Source of the DNA: Leclercia adecarboxylata
GTDB lineage: Bacteria; Pseudomonadota; Gammaproteobacteria; Enterobacterales; Enterobacteriaceae
Direction: 5' to 3'
NCBI GenBank assembly: GCA_901472455.1
Contig: LR590464.1
Location: 3,844,001-3,908,000 of the forward strand
Length of the DNA: 64,000 nucleotides
Made by a program: the position numbers and the translations under genes. Under the pieces are notes generated by a model. The model saw only the letters and a list, made by a program, of their open reading frames with translations. It was not told where the DNA came from and searched no databases. Of this stretch, positions 38,638 to 48,335 are shown piece by piece (positions within the stretch are counted from its first letter, which is position 1; every line of letters starts with the position of its first letter).

Positions 38638-39183
38638 TTACAGCATCTGCGAGGAAAGTGTGTCCATTGCCGCACGGCGGCGTTTTTCCAGACTCAACTG
38701 CTCAAGCTTTTGCCTGTCGATACAGACGATGGCATTGGTCGGGCAGGCCTGAATGCAGGCGGGGCCGTCCGGCTGGTGGTAGCAGAGGTCGCACTTGTTG
38801 GCCTCGGCCTTTTCGGACATCACGTTCAGCCGGCACCGATGCTGCGCACAACCGGACGCAGCACCACTTCCATCGCGCCGTACGGGCAGGCCACCACGCA
38901 GGTTTTGCACCCGATGCAGCGCTCCTGGTGGAACGTGAACAAAATCGTTATCGCGGGTGATCGCCCCGTTCGGGCAGACGCTGGCGCAGGGGGCGTCTTC
39001 ACACTGGCGGCACATGGTGGCCGTGGAGACGTTGACGCCTTTAATGACGTGAATGCGCGGCAGGAAGTTCTGCGGGGTCAGCGAGGCGCAGTCCTGGGTG
39101 TCGTGGTGCGACACCACGCAGGCCACTTCACAGGTACGACAGCCGATGCATTTGCTGGCATCGGCGATGATGAAACGGTTCAT
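38638..39183 (-). CDS. hydN: HydN, 4Fe-4S ferredoxin-like electron carrier (two compensating frameshifts)
   Basis: This ferredoxin-type protein of about 180 residues starts MNRFIIADASKCIGCRTCEV. It has four Cys clusters: CIGCRTCEVAC, CRQCEDAPCASVC, and CDLCYHQPDGPACIQAC. The third cluster, expected as CIGCKTCVVACPYGAM, is replaced by a nonsense stretch between about 38930 and 38840. Two indels there restore the frame, so the ORF looks intact although a cluster motif is scrambled, and correcting both brings it back. HydN links FdhF to hydrogenase 3 or aids maturation. It is led by a sigma-54 promoter and heads the operon with fdhF2 and hypF. Confidence 0.9.
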   Translation of the reverse strand: MNRFIIADASKCIGCRTCEVACVVSHHDTQDCASLTPQNFLPRIHVIKGVNVSTATMCRQCEDAPCASVCPNGAITRDNDFVHVPPGALHRVQNLRGGLPVRRDGSGAASGCAQHRCRLNVMSEKAEANKCDLCYHQPDGPACIQACPTNAIVCIDRQKLEQLSLEKRRRAAMDTLSSQML

Positions 39184-39221
39184 CCTTAATCTCCGGGAAT
39201 GATGGTTAGCTTGCCGGAGGT

Positions 39222-39238
39222 ATGCATGAATTGGGCCA
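39222..39238 (-). promoter_or_regulatory. Sigma-54 promoter of hydN-fdhF2-hypF
   Basis: TGGCCCAATTCATGCAT on the minus strand has GG-N10-GC, about 40 bases before hydN. Its second half is identical to that of the fdhF promoter (TTCATGCAT). Confidence 0.85.
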
Positions 39239-39283
39239 GAAATTAATGGGTTGAAATTAAAGGGTTTTGTTTGGAGGGGTGGG

Positions 39284-39309
39284 TGTCATCGACATAAGTG
39301 ACGATGACA
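39284..39309. promoter_or_regulatory. Probable FhlA activating site of hydN
   Basis: A perfect palindrome has arms TGTCATCG and CGATGACA separated by 10 bases, about 60 bases upstream of the sigma-54 promoter. Confidence 0.6.
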
Positions 39310-39601
39310 GTGTTGACGGGTTTGCTGTAGGGGTTAGAGCGCCGGGAAGGTTATTCATTTAAAAAGCGATGGCATTGGCATGGTAGATCGGGCAAGCGAA
39401 GCGCCCCCGCGTGGCCTTTCTGGAAGGATGCTCGCAAACCTTAAAGTAACCTTATGTAATTCAGGGTTAAGACTTTTAATCCCGAAATCAGGCTCGTAAA
39501 GTGACGGCGTTGCGGCACATCCGCAATCGGGCGTAGGAACCCGTGTTCCACATAGCGATATTTATATGTCGCGACAGTGCTTATCCCGTAAAATCACGGT
39601 G

Positions 39602-39668
39602 GCGCTGACGGAGCAGCCGAAAGGCTGGCCGTTTTCTATGTGGGCGGTATTCCTACCTCCGTCAGCGC
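39602..39668. ncRNA. Candidate structured RNA at the left of the AT-rich island
   Basis: A perfect 12-bp outer stem (GCGCTGACGGAG with CTCCGTCAGCGC) encloses an inner CAGCCgaaaGGCTG hairpin with a GAAA tetraloop. It lies upstream of the ORF at 39727. The motif GCGTAGGAA occurs on both sides (about 39530 and 39680). The arrangement recalls the leader RNAs of phage P4-like satellites, but this is a structural impression and no family is assigned. It could be a regulatory leader for the downstream ORF. Confidence 0.45.
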
Positions 39669-39726
39669 TACCCCCCGAGCGTAGGAACTCACTGGGTAGT
39701 TAAATGGACTGCACGTAGAGGATGTC

Positions 39727-40185
39727 ATGATGACTACTATTTCAACCCTGACTTACCCGCAATCTGACGAACAGATTATTCCCCCTTCCCTGACTACGCC
39801 GCTTTCTGCTGCTGCAGATCTCTTCGAGGTCGCCGATCGCTGCGCCGCGCTGGTGAGCGTATTGATCGAAACGGACGACAGAGCCTCCCGCACTACGCTC
39901 TGCGAAGGTCTGCTGCACGCGCTGCGCCAGCTGCGTGAACGCTGTGATTCCGAACTCCCGCCACACCTTATCGCCCAACTGATTCAAGGGGAAAAACTTA
40001 ACTCCTGTATGCCGGACTGCTGGCAAGAAACCGCCCCCCAGGTGGACTATGCGCTGGCTTTGGTGCAGGCAATTCTGGGTGGAACCTTGCCCGCAAGTGT
40101 CGAAAAGGAACTGGCGGGGCTGCTGCACGATCTGGTCTGGCTGCTGAATGAGTTTGTGAAGGAGCCGTATATCAGGATGCATTGA
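39727..40185 (+). CDS. Unknown protein following the structured leader
   Basis: This intact 152-residue acidic protein starts at ATG after GAGG. I do not recognise its family. It has a low-complexity start (MMTTISTLTYPQSDEQIIPP), then helices rich in Ala/Leu (TPLSAAADLFEVADRCAALV, LCEGLLHALRQLRERCDSEL, LALVQAILGGTLPA), with no membrane segment or signal. Its base composition is close to the core genome, unlike the AT-rich genes to the right. With the preceding RNA hairpin it resembles accessory genes of prophage-like or satellite elements. Confidence 0.55.
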   Translation: MMTTISTLTYPQSDEQIIPPSLTTPLSAAADLFEVADRCAALVSVLIETDDRASRTTLCEGLLHALRQLRERCDSELPPHLIAQLIQGEKLNSCMPDCWQETAPQVDYALALVQAILGGTLPASVEKELAGLLHDLVWLLNEFVKEPYIRMH

Positions 40186-40848
40186 GTGTGGGTGGAAGTT
40201 GATGAAGGCTGACTGATTTTAGGTTTGATAAGGGGCGGCGGTTGGCCCCTGAATGGGTTTGAGGGTGGGATTAGCATTGGGGGTTTCTGGTGTTGGATGT
40301 TGAATATGTAGAGAATATGGTTGTGCTTATGAGAAACAAGGGATGGCTGTTATGAGCAAAGAATGGAAATTTGCTCTTTTAACATCCTAAAAATTAAAAA
40401 ATAATGGCCATTTATATCCAACCTCAAAAATTATCACAATAACAATATAAGATTTTTATAGGATAAACTAAGAAAAGGTAGATTATAATATCCTCTAATC
40501 TCAGGCTAAGAGTATTATGTTGAGTTCTCATTTTTTGGGGGGTGACAAAAAATTAGCACTCACATTTATAATCATTACATATAAATTATTTAAAATACAT
40601 CACCCCTTTTATGCGAACGTCAATCAAGAGTTATTGAGATTTAACTTGATATATTTGAGTGAAATGTTAACCTAGAGATGGAAAATATTTCCTGTCATAC
40701 TAACTTTTTAAATTCAATGAGTATTGCTTGAATTTCAGACCCTATATCGCATTTTGGCCGTTTCGATGGGTTTTTAGGGGGAGTAGAGTACTTACAGTGT
40801 GGCAAACGAGATGTTATGACAATTTTATTCATCTAAAAAGGAATTATC
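40186..40848. other. Gene-free AT-rich region upstream of ptuA
   Basis: These 663 bases have sharply rising AT content after ~40300, the left border of horizontally acquired DNA. No gene, tRNA or att-like direct repeat was recognised. The last 100 bases should hold the ptuAB promoter, and AAAAGGAA at 40837-40844 is the likely ribosome binding site. Confidence 0.5.
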
Positions 40849-42082
40849 ATGCAATTTAAAAAATTAACAATATCTGATTGGCGCCAATTTAATGAGGTAA
40901 GCATAGACTTCCATAATAAAGTAACAGTGATCACTGGTTCTAATGGAGCAGGAAAATCGACTGTATTAAGGATATTAGCTAAGCATTTCTTATGGAATTG
41001 TGATTTTTTTAGCGATGCCGTTTTACGATGAAGATAAGGGGATTAATGTTTTTACTAATACAGGCAAAAGCAATTCATCTACTGACATTAAACATAAAAT
41101 AGGAGAAGTTGATTATTCAGACGAATTAGCATCCTCTATATATATAGAGGAAAACCCCAAAACAATAAACTATGATATAAACATTGAAAATATCAATCGC
41201 AACATTAAAGGGCTATTTATACATTCACATAGAGCATCGAATAACTACAAAATGACATCCGATATACCAACGGGTGTGATAAATGCAGAGAACTCCTATA
41301 AAAACCATTTAAGAGCATATAAACAACACATAGAAGACAGTTCATTTAACGGCAACCCAACGGTAGAAATGAAAAAATCACTGTTATCTATGGCTGCTTT
41401 GGGAGTTGGGAACAGCTATATAAAGAAAAACAAAAAATCAGAAAAAACATTTACTTCATTCATAGAAATACTAAAGATTACATTACCTAAGAACATTGGA
41501 TTCAGAAATATAAGATTTGAAGTCCCAGATGTTATATTTGAGACAGACTCAGGTGATTTTATATTAGATTCTGCCTCTGGTGGAATCATGTCGATAATAG
41601 ATATATCATGGCAGATATTACTTTACTCTCAAGATGTAAATCGTTTTACAGCACTAATTGATGAACCGGAAAACCATCTTCATCCAACAATGCAGCGCTC
41701 ATTACTAAATGATCTGACAAAAGCATTTCCAAACGTTCAATTTATTGTTGTCACCCATAGTCCCTTCATAATTTCTTCAGTGAAAGACTCTAATGTTTAT
41801 GCGTTAAAACATGATGACTCCAACAAAGTTAATTCTTACAAATTGGATTTAGAGGAAAAAGCATCAACTGCAAATAAAATATTAAGGGATGTTCTTGGGG
41901 TTTCAATAACTATTCCTCAGTGGGCAGAAGATGAACTTGATAAGATATGTTCAAGAATAAGCACACAAGAAATAAATGAAAATAGTTTAAATGAACTTAG
42001 AACTTCTTTAGATGAAGCGGGCTTGGGTGATTTTTACCCGGAGGCTCTTTACCATATAGTTGGTGGTAAAAAAAATGATTAA
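40849..42082 (+). CDS. ptuA: PtuA-like ATPase of a Septu-type defence system (one frameshift)
   Basis: An AAA/ABC-like ATPase of about 410 residues starts MQFKKLTISDWRQFNEVSID. The Walker A loop is GSNGAGKST (about residues 31-39). The C-terminal half holds LIDEPENHLHPTMQRSLLND (Walker B with DEPE...HLHP) and VQFIVVTHSPFIISS (H-loop), the pattern of OLD/RecF-like defence ATPases. The frame is lost in a run of seven T near 40999-41011. Six T restores CDFLAMPFYDEDKG and continuity. It overlaps an HNH-nuclease gene by 8 bases. The ATPase plus HNH pair is the definition of Septu (PtuAB), an anti-phage system. The symbol is by architecture, not by alignment. Confidence 0.75.
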
Positions 42083-42743
42083 GCTAATGAAATCAATCGA
42101 ACCAGATATCTTGTCTAGAAATTCTAAAAAATGGACTGACGCACACTTGTCAAATATAGCTTCTGGCGTAAATTCAAGTGATTATTTAAAAACCAGATAC
42201 GCCCACCCTGAAATAAAAGAGCAGCTAATAAAATAAACTAATGGAAAATGTGCGTATTGTGAAAGTAAACTATTACACATACATCATGGTGATGTTGAGC
42301 ATATATATCCAAAATCATTAGATGAATCAAAGAGATTTTTGTGGGAAAATCTTACGTTATCATGTGAGATATGCAATCAAAATAAAACAAATCTTGATCC
42401 AAATTTAAATAGCATTCAAGATCCATATTCAGGCAATCCTGAAGAAGTAATTATTTTCTGTGGATCATTAGTTATTGGGTCTGGAATTAAAGGAATGTCA
42501 ACGAATACAATATTAGCCCTTAACAGAAAACAGTTAGTAGAACAGAGGCAAGAAAAATTAGAGAAAATACTTTTAATTTTTAATCAAATATGTACTAAGG
42601 CACTACCGCAAGCAGCAAGGCAAGCGATATATAACGATATGATCAAAAATGAAACCTCATCAGACAAAGAATATTCATCAATGGTGAAAAATGCAATCCA
42701 GCATATCAACAACGCTGTTCCAAATGATATAAAGAAAAAATAA
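42075..42743 (+). pseudogene. ptuB: PtuB-like HNH endonuclease, interrupted by an in-frame TAA
   Basis: The gene overlaps the ptuA stop (ATGATTAA). It starts MIKLMKSIEPDILSRNSKKW and has a TAA at about 42235 (QLIK-stop-TNGKCAYC). It continues in the same frame with the HNH core: zinc-type CAYC, HHGDVEHIYPKSL (catalytic His), then WENLTLSCEICNQNK (N, CxxC, K). A GAA-to-TAA substitution would explain the stop. Unlike the homopolymer indels elsewhere, this is not the typical sequencing error, so genuine inactivation is possible. The full length of about 222 residues fits PtuB. PtuB would cut DNA, with PtuA as ATP-dependent sensor. Confidence 0.7.
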
Positions 42744-42753
42744 TATTTTTTTA

Positions 42754-42783
42754 AAAGTGCGTTTTTTTAATTGAACGCACTTT
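42754..42783 (+). terminator. Hairpin after ptuB
   Basis: AAAGTGCG and CGCACTTT form an 8-bp stem with an AT-rich loop, 10 bases after the ptuB stop. No long T-run follows, so efficiency is uncertain. Confidence 0.45.
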
Positions 42784-42810
42784 CATGGAATAGAAGCATA
42801 ACATTCCTTT

Positions 42811-43236
42811 TTAAGTGGTCACGATCGCTATTTTATTCGAAAAACACCCGCCAATGACCAGAATAAAGTAATTGCTCCCATCATATACGGATATTAATAT
42901 TTGCGATTTCCCCTCAAATAATAACCATCCACCTACCCCCCGCATATCAAACCCAGACCTCTGAAAATCCCGATACACCTCTGGATTACTAAACGCCGGA
43001 AACTTCGCTTTTTGAGCCGCCAATTTCACCGCCTCACAATACGCTTTGTTGCCCTTGCTGGTTGATATCTTCACCACCCTACCGTCCTGCGCAAATTCCA
43101 TATGCAACCTGCATTTTTTACCCTTCCAGCGCTCTGGCTCAGCAAGGTTTGCGTTTACCGCAGCCCTTATTGCCCTCGTCTGCGCGCCCCATTCATCTTG
43201 CTCGTCCCAGCGGCCAGAACTGCAACGCCCTATTGC
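42811..43236 (-). pseudogene. TolA C-terminal-domain-like remnant, 5' truncated
   Basis: An open frame of 141 residues has no proper start. Its first start-like codon is TTG at 43107, and upstream of 43237 there is a stop. It contains a TolA-like C-terminal domain (WKGKKC..HMEFAQDGRVVK, YCEAVKLAAQKAKFP, VYRDFQRSGFDMRG) preceded by WGAQTRAIRAAVNANL. TolA III domains occur in accessory proteins of mobile elements and colicin/phage uptake, apart from the core tolA gene. The N-terminal part with signal or anchor is missing. It lies at the right border of the AT-rich island. Confidence 0.6.
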
Positions 43237-43445
43237 CTAGGTTTTGTGGCATCCCGAAGGCTGTAACAGCGCACAATCAGCCGCCAGCTGACCACTACTG
43301 CAAGCATGAACCTCTTCCCTGGCACTTCACGTGCTTCCTCTTCCAGAACGCTTATCCTCATGCACCCACTAAAATCCCTGTTGCGTTATTTCCCGCATTG
43401 CGGCTTATCAAACCATGGCAGTTAATTTTTCCCTACCTGGCACAC

Positions 43446-43476
43446 AAAAAAGAGTCCGCCTCTCAGCGAACTCTTT
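43446..43476 (-). terminator. Terminator of the hyc operon
   Basis: On the minus strand GAGTTCGC-tgaga-GGCGGACTC is followed by TTTTTT, 28 bases after hycI. Confidence 0.8.
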
Positions 43477-43503
43477 CCCCATAACCCCGTCAACCCAGAG
43501 CGC

Positions 43504-43958
43504 CTACAACTCCCCAAACACCAGCACTCCATCCCTCTCCACCAGACTTTCATAACCCTCTCGACGGCCTCCTTCACCTTCTCCGTCATCGGATAATAAA
43601 ACCCGACAATATCCGGCTGGATCCCGAGAAAGATCACCTCCCCCACATCCCCCTTGAGCTGATCCACCAGGTAGTTCAGCGGCATATTGTGGGTCGTCAT
43701 CATAAACATCTCGGCGATGTCGTCCGGGTCGATGCGGCGAATCTCGCCGGGGTTGAGTCCCATATCTGTCGCATCGACAATCAGCAGGCGCGCCGGGCGC
43801 AGCTCGCGGATAGCCACGATGTCGTTTTCCGGGGCGCTGCCGCCGTCGAACACCACCCAGTCGCCGCGGGGTGCTTCGCGGCACATCTCGGCCAGCAGCG
43901 GACCGGCACCGTCGTCGCCCATCATGCTGTTGCCGACGCAGAGTAAAACATCAGTCAC
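43504..43958 (-). CDS. hycI: HycI, hydrogenase 3 maturation endopeptidase (frameshifted end)
   Basis: HycI removes the C-terminal peptide of HycE after nickel insertion. About 150 residues start at GTG (MTDVLLCVGNSMMGDDGAGP). The M52-peptidase metal ligands are visible in DDGAGPL, IVDATDMGLNPGEI and TTHNMPLNYL. An indel near 43555 alters the end. The corrected frame gives YESLVERDGVLVFGEL with stop at 43504. It overlaps hycH by 8 bases and is the last gene of the hyc operon. Confidence 0.92.
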
Positions 43959-44361
43959 GTTGCCTCCGAACCATCAGATAGATGGCGTTTTCCTGGTGAA
44001 TGGCGTGGAGCATGCCAAGCAATGCTTCGCTCCACGCCTGCTGTTGCGCCGTCTGCCGTGCCATTGCGGCATCAAAGGCGCTGGCCAGCATCACAATATG
44101 ATTAGCGTCGATGACGATCTCCCCGTAGCGCGGCACACCCTCCATTTTGCGCCGCGCCTCGCTGCCTGTTTCCAGGGTGGCGATCCACGCCAGGTAGTCG
44201 TCCCACGGACAGGTCAGCGCCGCCTCCAGGCAGTCGATCACCCCCAGATGGTGACCGATGGCCAGTCCGTAGTAGATCACCTGTTGGGCGTCGTCGGGGG
44301 TGTTGTCATTTTCGTCAATGAACTTGCGGCTGAGCTGGCTGAACACCACGGTTTCGCTCAT
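43951..44361 (-). CDS. hycH: HycH, hydrogenase 3 assembly protein
   Basis: The intact 136-residue protein ([20 protein letters not shown] to LMVRRQRD) matches E. coli HycH in length and sequence. It is needed for maturation of the large subunit HycE, probably as a chaperone. Its start overlaps the hycG stop by one base (TGATG). Confidence 0.93.
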   Translation of the reverse strand: MSETVVFSQLSRKFIDENDNTPDDAQQVIYYGLAIGHHLGVIDCLEAALTCPWDDYLAWIATLETGSEARRKMEGVPRYGEIVIDANHIVMLASAFDAAMARQTAQQQAWSEALLGMLHAIHQENAIYLMVRRQRD

Positions 44362-45129
44362 CAGATACGCTCCTGCCCGACCACCTCAAGGAGGTTCGCC
44401 ACAATCTCATTCAGGCGCGGGTCGTTCTCCTGCGCCAGCCAGGCCGCCACGCTTTTATCTCCATCCACCAGATGGCGCATAAAATCGTCGGCGATCTGGC
44501 GGCCATAGCGGTAACCCGCCAGACGGCGGCGCGGCGCGGTCGATACGTACCCGCAGGGGCTGAACCATCTCCGGGTGTAGCAGTTCCGCGGGCTGGTTTA
44601 TCCAGGCTGCCCGGTTCGCGGGCGTGGATTTTTTGCTCCAGCAGCCCCAGCGCCATGGCAAAGCCATACAGGGTGGCGGCAGGCGACGGCGGGGCAGCCG
44701 GGGATGTACACATCCACTGGCACGATTTTTGTCGGTGCCGCCCCAGACGCAATAGAGATCGTGGAAGATGCCGCCGGAGTTGCCGCAGGCCCCGTAGGAG
44801 ATACAGATTTTAGGATCCGGGGCCGACTCCCACGCGCGCAGCGCCGGGGAGCGCATTGCGCGGGTGACTGCGCCGGTAAACAGCAGAATGTCGGCGTGGC
44901 GTGGGGATGGCACCACTTTGATGCCGAAGCGTTCGGTATCAAAAATCGGCGACAGGGTGGCGAAGATCTCAATTTCGCAGCCGTTGCAGCCGCCGCAGTC
45001 CACGCGGTAGACGTAGGCCGAGCGCTTGATTTTTTTCAGCAGCGAGGCCTTCATGCTGGCGATGGACTCATCCACCGTCACCGGCACCGGGATCCCCTGT
45101 TCGTTACGTGGGCCTAAGAGTTCGCTCAT
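44361..45129 (-). CDS. hycG: HycG, hydrogenase 3 small subunit (frameshifted)
   Basis: The NuoB-like small subunit (about 255 residues) holds one 4Fe-4S cluster. Motifs are the Cys pair in [27 protein letters not shown] and [20 protein letters not shown]. Indels near 44730, 44690, 44600 and 44530 break the frame. Corrected, it ends [15 protein letters not shown]. It passes electrons to the Ni-Fe site of HycE. Its start overlaps hycF by ATGA. Confidence 0.92.
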
Positions 45130-45671
45130 CGTGTCGCTTCCTTCATCTCGCGGGTCAGATGGATTTTGTCCGAGGGGGTCAGCCCTTGCAGGCGTTTGCA
45201 GTCCGGGCAAGTCTCAAAACTTTCCCGGTGACGTTCCGCGCGTTTGTCGCCGTTGTGGCGTAGCAGTTCGATCACGTAGTCGATCTCTTTCTGCACCGCG
45301 TACGGGCGCTCGCACACCCGGCAGTGGCAGATATCAAAGCGCGACTGCTGGAGGAAATCGGCCTTACTCCACACCGCCAGCTCATACTCCTGCGAGAGTT
45401 TGATGGCGGTTGTCGGGCAGACCTCTTCGCAACGTCCGCAGAAGATGCAGCGCCCCAGATTGAACTGCCAGAACAGATCACCGTTTTTTAAATCGGTCTC
45501 CACCGTCAGCGCATTAGACGGACAGGCGTTCACGCACGCCGCACAGCCGATACACTGCTTAGGGTCGTGCTCCGGCTTGCCGCGCATATTTTTGTCGACC
45601 GCAATCGGCTGGAGGGGATACGACTCCGTCACCGTGCCGGTTTTGATGACTTTTTTGATAAAGGTAAACAT
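45126..45671 (-). CDS. hycF: HycF, 2x[4Fe-4S] subunit of formate hydrogenlyase
   Basis: The intact 181-residue NuoI-like protein has two clusters, [12 protein letters not shown] and [12 protein letters not shown], plus C-terminal cysteines CHCRVC and CPDC. It relays electrons between HycB and HycG. It starts [20 protein letters not shown] 12 bases after hycE. Confidence 0.94.
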   Translation of the reverse strand: MFTFIKKVIKTGTVTESYPLQPIAVDKNMRGKPEHDPKQCIGCAACVNACPSNALTVETDLKNGDLFWQFNLGRCIFCGRCEEVCPTTAIKLSQEYELAVWSKADFLQQSRFDICHCRVCERPYAVQKEIDYVIELLRHNGDKRAERHRESFETCPDCKRLQGLTPSDKIHLTREMKEATR

Positions 45672-45683
45672 GGGTGCTCCGGG

Positions 45684-47392
45684 TTATTTCAGCGGCGAGT
45701 TTTTTGCGTTCGATGCTGTAGCGTTCCAGTTCTTTATAAGGAACCACCTTGCTCTTCTTCTTGCGCACGTCACCACCGTCATGCGGTCGGTGCAGGAGTA
45801 GCACGGGTCGAGGCTGCCGATAATCAGCGGCGCATCGGAGACCGTGTTGCCCCGCAACATGTAACGCAGCGTCGGCCAGTTGGCGTAGGTCGCCGCCCGA
45901 CAACGCCAGCGCACAGCTTCTGGTTGTCGCCGGTCATGCTCCAGTGGATATCATCCCCGCGCGGCGCTTCGCTAAAGCCCAGCGCAAAACGGTTCGGGAT
46001 ATAGGTAAAGCCTTCCACCATCAGCTCGCCGCCCGGCAGGTTGTCGAGGCCAAAATCAATCATGTTCAGGGCGGTGAAGACTTCGTTGATGCGCACTTTC
46101 AGGCGGGAGATCACGTCGCAGCCTGCTCGGTGTGGACCTCCATCGGCAGCAGACCGTACCCAACAAAGGGGTGATCGGCGCGAGTATCGCGGGCATGGCC
46201 GCTGGCGCGTACCATCGGGCCGACGTTGCTGAAGTCGCGGGCGATCTGTGGGTCGAGGCGACCCACGCCAACGGTGCGCTGTTCGATATTCGGCGTGCTC
46301 ATCAGAATATCCACCAGATCCTGCACCTCGCGGCGCATCTGCTGGGCCAGCAGGCGGGTCGCGATCATGTCGTCTTTCAGCAGGTCGCGACGGATGCCGC
46401 CGATCAGGTTCAGACCGTAGGTTTTACGCGCCCCGGTGAGGATCTCCGCCATCTTCATCGAGGTCTCACGCACGCGGAAGAACTGCATAAAGCCGGAGTC
46501 AAAGCCGACAAAGTGGCAGGCCAGGCCGAGGTTCAGCAGGTGCGAGTGCAGGCGTTCCACCTCCAGCAGGATGGCGCGGATCATCTGGGCGCGTTCCGGC
46601 ACCACGATCCCCATCGCATTCTCCACCGAGGTGGTGTAAGCCGTGCTGTGGGCAAAGCCGCAGATACCGCACACACGATCCGACAGGAAGGTGACTTCGT
46701 TGTAGCCCATGCGGGTTTCGGCCAGCTTCTCCATGCCGCGATGGACGTAGAACAGGCGGTAGTCGGCGTCGATAATGTTCTCGCCGTCAACGAACAGGCG
46801 GAAATGGCCCGGCTCATCGGAGGTGACGTGCAGCGGGCCAATCGGCACCACGTTGTTTTTCTTGTCCCCGAGTTCGTTGATGAACTCGTAGGTCTCTTTG
46901 TCGGTGGTCGGGGCCGGACGCTGACGGTAATCCATACTGTCTTTACGCAGCGGATAGAGTTCGTCCGGCCAGTCATCCGGCAGCACCAGGCGGCGCTCGT
47001 CCGGCAGGCCGACCGGGATCAGGCCGTACATGTCGCGCACTTCGCGCTCGCCCCACACCGCAGCAGGTACGCGCGGGGTGACGGACGGGAACTCTGGCTT
47101 ATCGGCGTCCACTTCCACGCGCACGGTGAGCCAGCAGCGGGTGCCCTGCTCCATCGACAGCACGTAGTACACGGCATAGCTGCCGCAGAGCTGGCGTTCG
47201 TCATTGCCAAACAGCACCGACAGCCAGCCGCCCTGCTTGTAGTACAGGAACTCGACCACTTCCGGCAGGTAGTTCACTTTCACCGTCACGGTGATTTGGT
47301 CTTTGGTCTGCCAGGCTTCATCCCAGCACCACGCCAGGGAAGGCCTGATGCAGGGCGGCAAGATAGTGTTGACCAACTTTTTCTTCAGACAT
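45684..47392 (-). CDS. hycE: HycE, hydrogenase 3 large (Ni-Fe) subunit (frameshifted)
   Basis: This fused 30-kDa and 49-kDa complex-I-like subunit has about 569 residues and starts MSEEKVGQHYLAALHQAFPG. Ni-Fe ligands are CGICGFAHS (first CxxC) and DPCYSCTDR (second CxxC). The peptide after DPCYSCTDR (MTVVDVRKKKSKVVPYKELE ... NSPLK) is the part removed by HycI. Indels lie near 47345, 46115, 45895 and 45760. It makes H2 from protons. Confidence 0.93.
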
Positions 47393-47407
47393 GGGGATTC
47401 TCTACAG

Positions 47408-48333
47408 TCACGCCGCCAGCAAGGAGACGAAAGCTAAAAATGCCAGACCAAAACCGGTCCAGGTAATCCGGGAAGTGGCGTTAAAGCGCAGACGCGCCAT
47501 GCTGTTCTCAAACAGCGCAATCACCAGTACGCCCGCCACCAGCTTGATCGCTGCGATGACCAGCGCCCAGCAGCAGACCGCCTGCGGAGAAGTGCGTCAT
47601 CTGCCCCCAGGGGATAAACACCCCGACGAACATCTGCAGCACCACCAGCTGTTTCAGGCTGATGCCCCACTTGAGCAGCGCAAAACCCGCGCCGCTGTAT
47701 TCCGACAGCGGGCCTTCCTGTAGCTCTTGCTCGGCTCGGCGAGGTCAAACGGCAGTTTGCCCATCTCGATAAAGGTGGCGAAAGCGCAGGCGCACATCGC
47801 CAGAATCAGCGTCAGGCTGTGTGCCACCGGCCAGTGATAAATCGTCGCGGTCCACCGCGCTGATGTGGGTAGTGCCTGCCACCTGGGCGGCGACCCACAG
47901 ACCCAGCAACAGGATCGGCTCCACCAGCACGCCGAGCATCGCTTCGCGGCTGGCACCAATCCCGGTGAAGGGGCTGCCGGTATCCAGCCCGGCAATGGCG
48001 AAGAAGAAGCGTGCAATGGCAAAGAGGTAGATCAGGGTGATCAGATCCCCCAGCGCAGGCAGTGGAGAGCTAAGGGTGAATCACCGGCAGCGCGGTGGCA
48101 ATGGCGAGCATCACCGCCACCATCACAAAGGGCATCAGTCGGAAGACCCAGCCGGAGGCCGCCGGGGCCACGCTCTGGCGGCCCAGCAGTTTGATCAGAT
48201 CCCGGTACTCCTGGAAGATATCCGGCCCGCGACGGGTATGCAGACGGGCACGCGCCACGCGAGTAATGCCCGCCAGCAGCGGCGCCATGGCAAACAGCAC
48301 CAGCGCCTGAAGCAATGCATAAATGAGGGTCAT
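47408..48333 (-). CDS. hycD: HycD, membrane subunit of formate hydrogenlyase (frameshifted)
   Basis: The NuoH-like membrane protein of about 307 residues starts MTLIYALLQALVLFAMAPLL. Conserved parts are RARLHTRRGPDIFQEYRDLI, GSPFTGIGASREAMLGVLVE and EMGKLPFDLAE (the typical loop glutamates). The end is FGLAFLAFVSLLAA. Indels near 48070, 47835 and 47715, with one more near 47580, split it. It anchors the soluble arm to HycC. Confidence 0.9.
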
Positions 48334-48335
48334 GT

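Noticed and set aside
39400..43440. Complete prophage or integrative element
   Set aside because: No integrase, tRNA target or flanking att repeats were seen, so only an accessory island can be claimed.
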